From contig URFJ01000004.1 in NCBI GenBank assembly GCA_900547135.1, positions 1-38,122 on the forward strand: a stretch of 38,122 bases of DNA. Direction: 5' to 3'. Positions within the stretch are counted from its first letter, which is position 1, and every line of letters starts with the position of its first letter. Positions 36,800-38,122 of this stretch are shown piece by piece. A model generated the notes under the pieces. The model made no database searches. It was given only the letters and a program-made list of their open reading frames with translations, and was not told where the DNA came from. The stretch is from an uncultured Eubacteriales bacterium (GTDB taxonomy: Bacteria > Bacillota > Clostridia > Christensenellales > CAG-138). The translations under genes were made by a program, and so were the position numbers.

Positions 36800-37246
36800 A
36801 TGAGCACAACAATCATAGAGGCACTGTTTGATTATTTTGCGGCTTGCCCGCTGATAACCGAAAACCGCCTAAACATTGATTATCTGCCCGAGGACACAAG
36901 CCAGGCGGGCGTCGAGTACTCAATCGGCACAACGCCAATAGATGACGTTGTTTATCTCTATAGAGATGGCGGCGCACGGTGCCGTTATACGTTTGCCGTG
37001 AGCAGTGTTAACGATTATGGACCGGATGTTGCCCAAAATATATGCAATACGGGGTTTGCCGAGGCGCTGGCGGGTTGGCTCCGCAAACAGACCCGTGCCC
37101 GCAATCTGCCCGCCCTGCCGAGCGGCCTGGCTCCACGCAGTATACGGGCTATAGGCTCCGGATATCTGTACCAGCCGGATATTAATGCAGGTAAATATCA
37201 AATACAGTGTGAACTTGAATATTACAGAAAAGGAGATACTACATGA
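36800..37246 (+). CDS. phage tail terminator / minor capsid protein (Minor_capsid_3-like)
   Basis: This 148-residue protein matches the tail-terminator slot: an N-terminal helix IEALFDYFAACPLITENRLN, beta strands with YRDGGARCRYTFAVSSVNDY and a final KYQIQCELEYYRK. The terminator caps tail-tube growth and joins tail to head. ATGA overlap couples it to the tail tube gene. Confidence 0.82.
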   Translation: MSTTIIEALFDYFAACPLITENRLNIDYLPEDTSQAGVEYSIGTTPIDDVVYLYRDGGARCRYTFAVSSVNDYGPDVAQNICNTGFAEALAGWLRKQTRARNLPALPSGLAPRSIRAIGSGYLYQPDINAGKYQIQCELEYYRKGDTT

Positions 37247-37740
37247 AATTAAGTGAACTTATGCAGGGAAGAACGCCCAACCCAGATTTTGAGGGGTTTT
37301 CGACAGCGGACGATATGGTATTGGCTATTGACTTCAACGGGACGGCCGCGGATCCAGGCGAATATATAGTGGCGCAGAACGGTATTACGGAACAGTCCGG
37401 CAGGCTTGAGGCACAGACGCAGGATAGCCAATATCTGCGTACCGGCCAGGTAACTACTAAGACGGGGACGTCCCGCAGCTTTACCGTCAACGGGGACAGA
37501 TACAACAAGGATGAATTCCAGGACGAGATATTATCCCACGCGATCAAATATGGCACAGGGCAGGCGGTAATCAAACCGTATGTATATTTTAACATGCTTA
37601 CCGGCAAGGGCGAGCGGGGCAGCCTGTCAATCACAGTAGAAGATGATCTGTCTGGCGCTGCGGGCGAAAACGCCAGCTTTAGCGCCGCACTAACGTCTAC
37701 AGTCAAGCCTACCGAATATACGTACACAGTTAAGGCGTGA
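37243..37740 (+). CDS. phage major tail (tube) protein
   Basis: This 165-residue beta-rich protein (DMVLAIDFNGTAADPGEYIV, SRSFTVNGDRYNKDEFQDEI, KPYVYFNMLTGKGERGSLSI) follows the terminator gene. It has the size and pattern of siphophage tail tube proteins. AAAGGAG precedes the ATG by 7 bases. It would stack as hexamers to make the flexible tail. Confidence 0.85.
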   Translation: MKLSELMQGRTPNPDFEGFSTADDMVLAIDFNGTAADPGEYIVAQNGITEQSGRLEAQTQDSQYLRTGQVTTKTGTSRSFTVNGDRYNKDEFQDEILSHAIKYGTGQAVIKPYVYFNMLTGKGERGSLSITVEDDLSGAAGENASFSAALTSTVKPTEYTYTVKA

Positions 37741-37751
37741 AGCGACATGAC

Positions 37752-37768
37752 GGGCGGCTCAGCCGCCC
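37752..37768 (+). terminator. GC hairpin between tail tube and chaperone genes
   Basis: GGGCGGC pairs with GCCGCCC over a TCA loop, without a T-tract. Such hairpins after abundant tail tube genes can lower downstream expression or protect the 3' end. Confidence 0.5.
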
Positions 37769-37789
37769 ATTGTCAGTAAGGAAAATAAT

Positions 37790-38010
37790 ATGCTAGTAAA
37801 CGGAATTGAGCTTAATTTTGACATAACCTCCCCCTCCGATGTCCTACGGTATAAGGCGGCTGGGGAGCGCATGGAGGCGGAGGGCGCGAAGATAGCCATG
37901 CCGTCATTACAGCCCGACGACCCGAATTTTTTGAACACCTATGTGGATATGTTGAACGCCCAACTGCGGCTTTTCGGGGATTTTTTGGATGAGGTGTTCG
38001 GCGGCGGCGT
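37790..38010 (+). CDS. phage tail assembly chaperone, 3' end lost
   Basis: The ATG follows AAGGAAAA. The readable part (MLVNGIELNFDITSPSDVLR, then MPSLQPDDPNFLNTYVDMLN and AQLRLFGDFLDEVFG) resembles small siphophage tail chaperones of the DUF6673 type. It expectedly follows the tail tube gene and precedes the tape measure gene. The frame runs into corrupted sequence. Confidence 0.7.
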
Positions 38011-38122
38011 GGGGCCCCCCCCACCGGGGGGCCCCCCCCCCCCCCCAAAAAAAAACCCGCAAAAACCCCCCCCCGCGGGGGGGGAGGGGGGACCCGGCGA
38101 CCAGATGGTGGGGGGGGGGGCC
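38011..38122. other. low-quality homopolymer-rich contig end
   Basis: Long runs of C, G and A replace normal sequence. No reliable feature can be read. Confidence 0.9.

Larger units (their letters stand above)
27208..38122. mobile_element. A118-like siphophage prophage, left part, internally deleted
   Basis: Phage character begins directly after tRNA-Asn with an integrase and continues to the window edge through repressor, portal, capsid, connector and tail genes. Gene order and families match A118-type siphoviruses of Bacillota. The lysogeny module is on the minus strand and the structural module on the plus strand. A junction near 30963 joins the early promoter to mid-portal, so early, replication and terminase genes are absent and the element is probably unable to form phage alone. 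No right attachment site is visible. Confidence 0.88.

Overview
The window reads as one chromosomal segment of a low-GC Gram-positive bacterium (Bacillota, most likely an uncultured clostridial lineage), with an incomplete A118-type siphophage prophage at its right end. The case for Bacillota rests on the rimP-nusA-rnpM-ylxQ-infB-rbfA-nrnA-truB-ribF-rpsO gene order, strong AGGAGG ribosome binding sites, an SPFH/zinc-ribbon/TPM cassette like Bacillus subtilis ydjGHI, and an A118-like phage head module. The genus cannot be named from sequence alone.

Layout. 1-5.2 kb: ispF (open at the left edge), a small DUF4190 membrane protein, lgt, two doubtful small ORFs, gapA on the minus strand and a DUF4097 beta-repeat lipoprotein. 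5.2-6.6 kb: initiator and elongator tRNA-Met genes, a terminator, and a small secreted protein. 6.7-10.1 kb: a three-gene envelope-stress-like cassette (SPFH protein with zinc ribbons, zinc-ribbon membrane protein, TPM-domain protein). 10.1-13.3 kb: a small membrane protein and pnp. 13.3-18.1 kb: an accessory block between pnp and rpsO. It holds an XRE regulator with a solenoid of 29-residue repeats and its own palindromic operators, a secreted trypsin-like protease broken by a frameshift inside a duplicated module, and three tandem paralogous lipoproteins plus the remnant of a fourth. 18.2-27.0 kb: the minus-strand translation/RNA operon from rimP to rpsO, transcribed from an extended -10 promoter at about 27.0 kb.

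27.1-38.1 kb: tRNA-Asn followed at once by a zinc-ribbon tyrosine integrase marks the left end of the prophage. Next come a three-gene XRE/DUF2442/DUF4160 operon resembling a toxin-antitoxin locus, a lipoprotein with an Ada-like zinc-binding tail, and a CI-like repressor with its divergent promoter and operators. The early promoter then runs straight into the middle of a portal gene, so early, replication and terminase genes and the 5' half of portal are missing. The head and tail genes after it are intact and tightly overlapping: minor capsid, scaffold, major capsid, connectors, tail terminator, tail tube, chaperone. A Rha moron with its own terminators interrupts the head genes.

The most striking observation is that the prophage carries a solitary type I-C CRISPR repeat (33962-33995) between the Rha terminator and the scaffold gene, with no second repeat and no cas genes in view. 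A shortened second copy (29403-29427, minus strand) starts exactly where a promoter-like sequence predicts transcription to begin. This resembles the solitary repeat units of phages that act as RNA anti-CRISPRs, here for type I-C. The last 110 bases are homopolymer-rich and look like an assembly or sequencing artefact.
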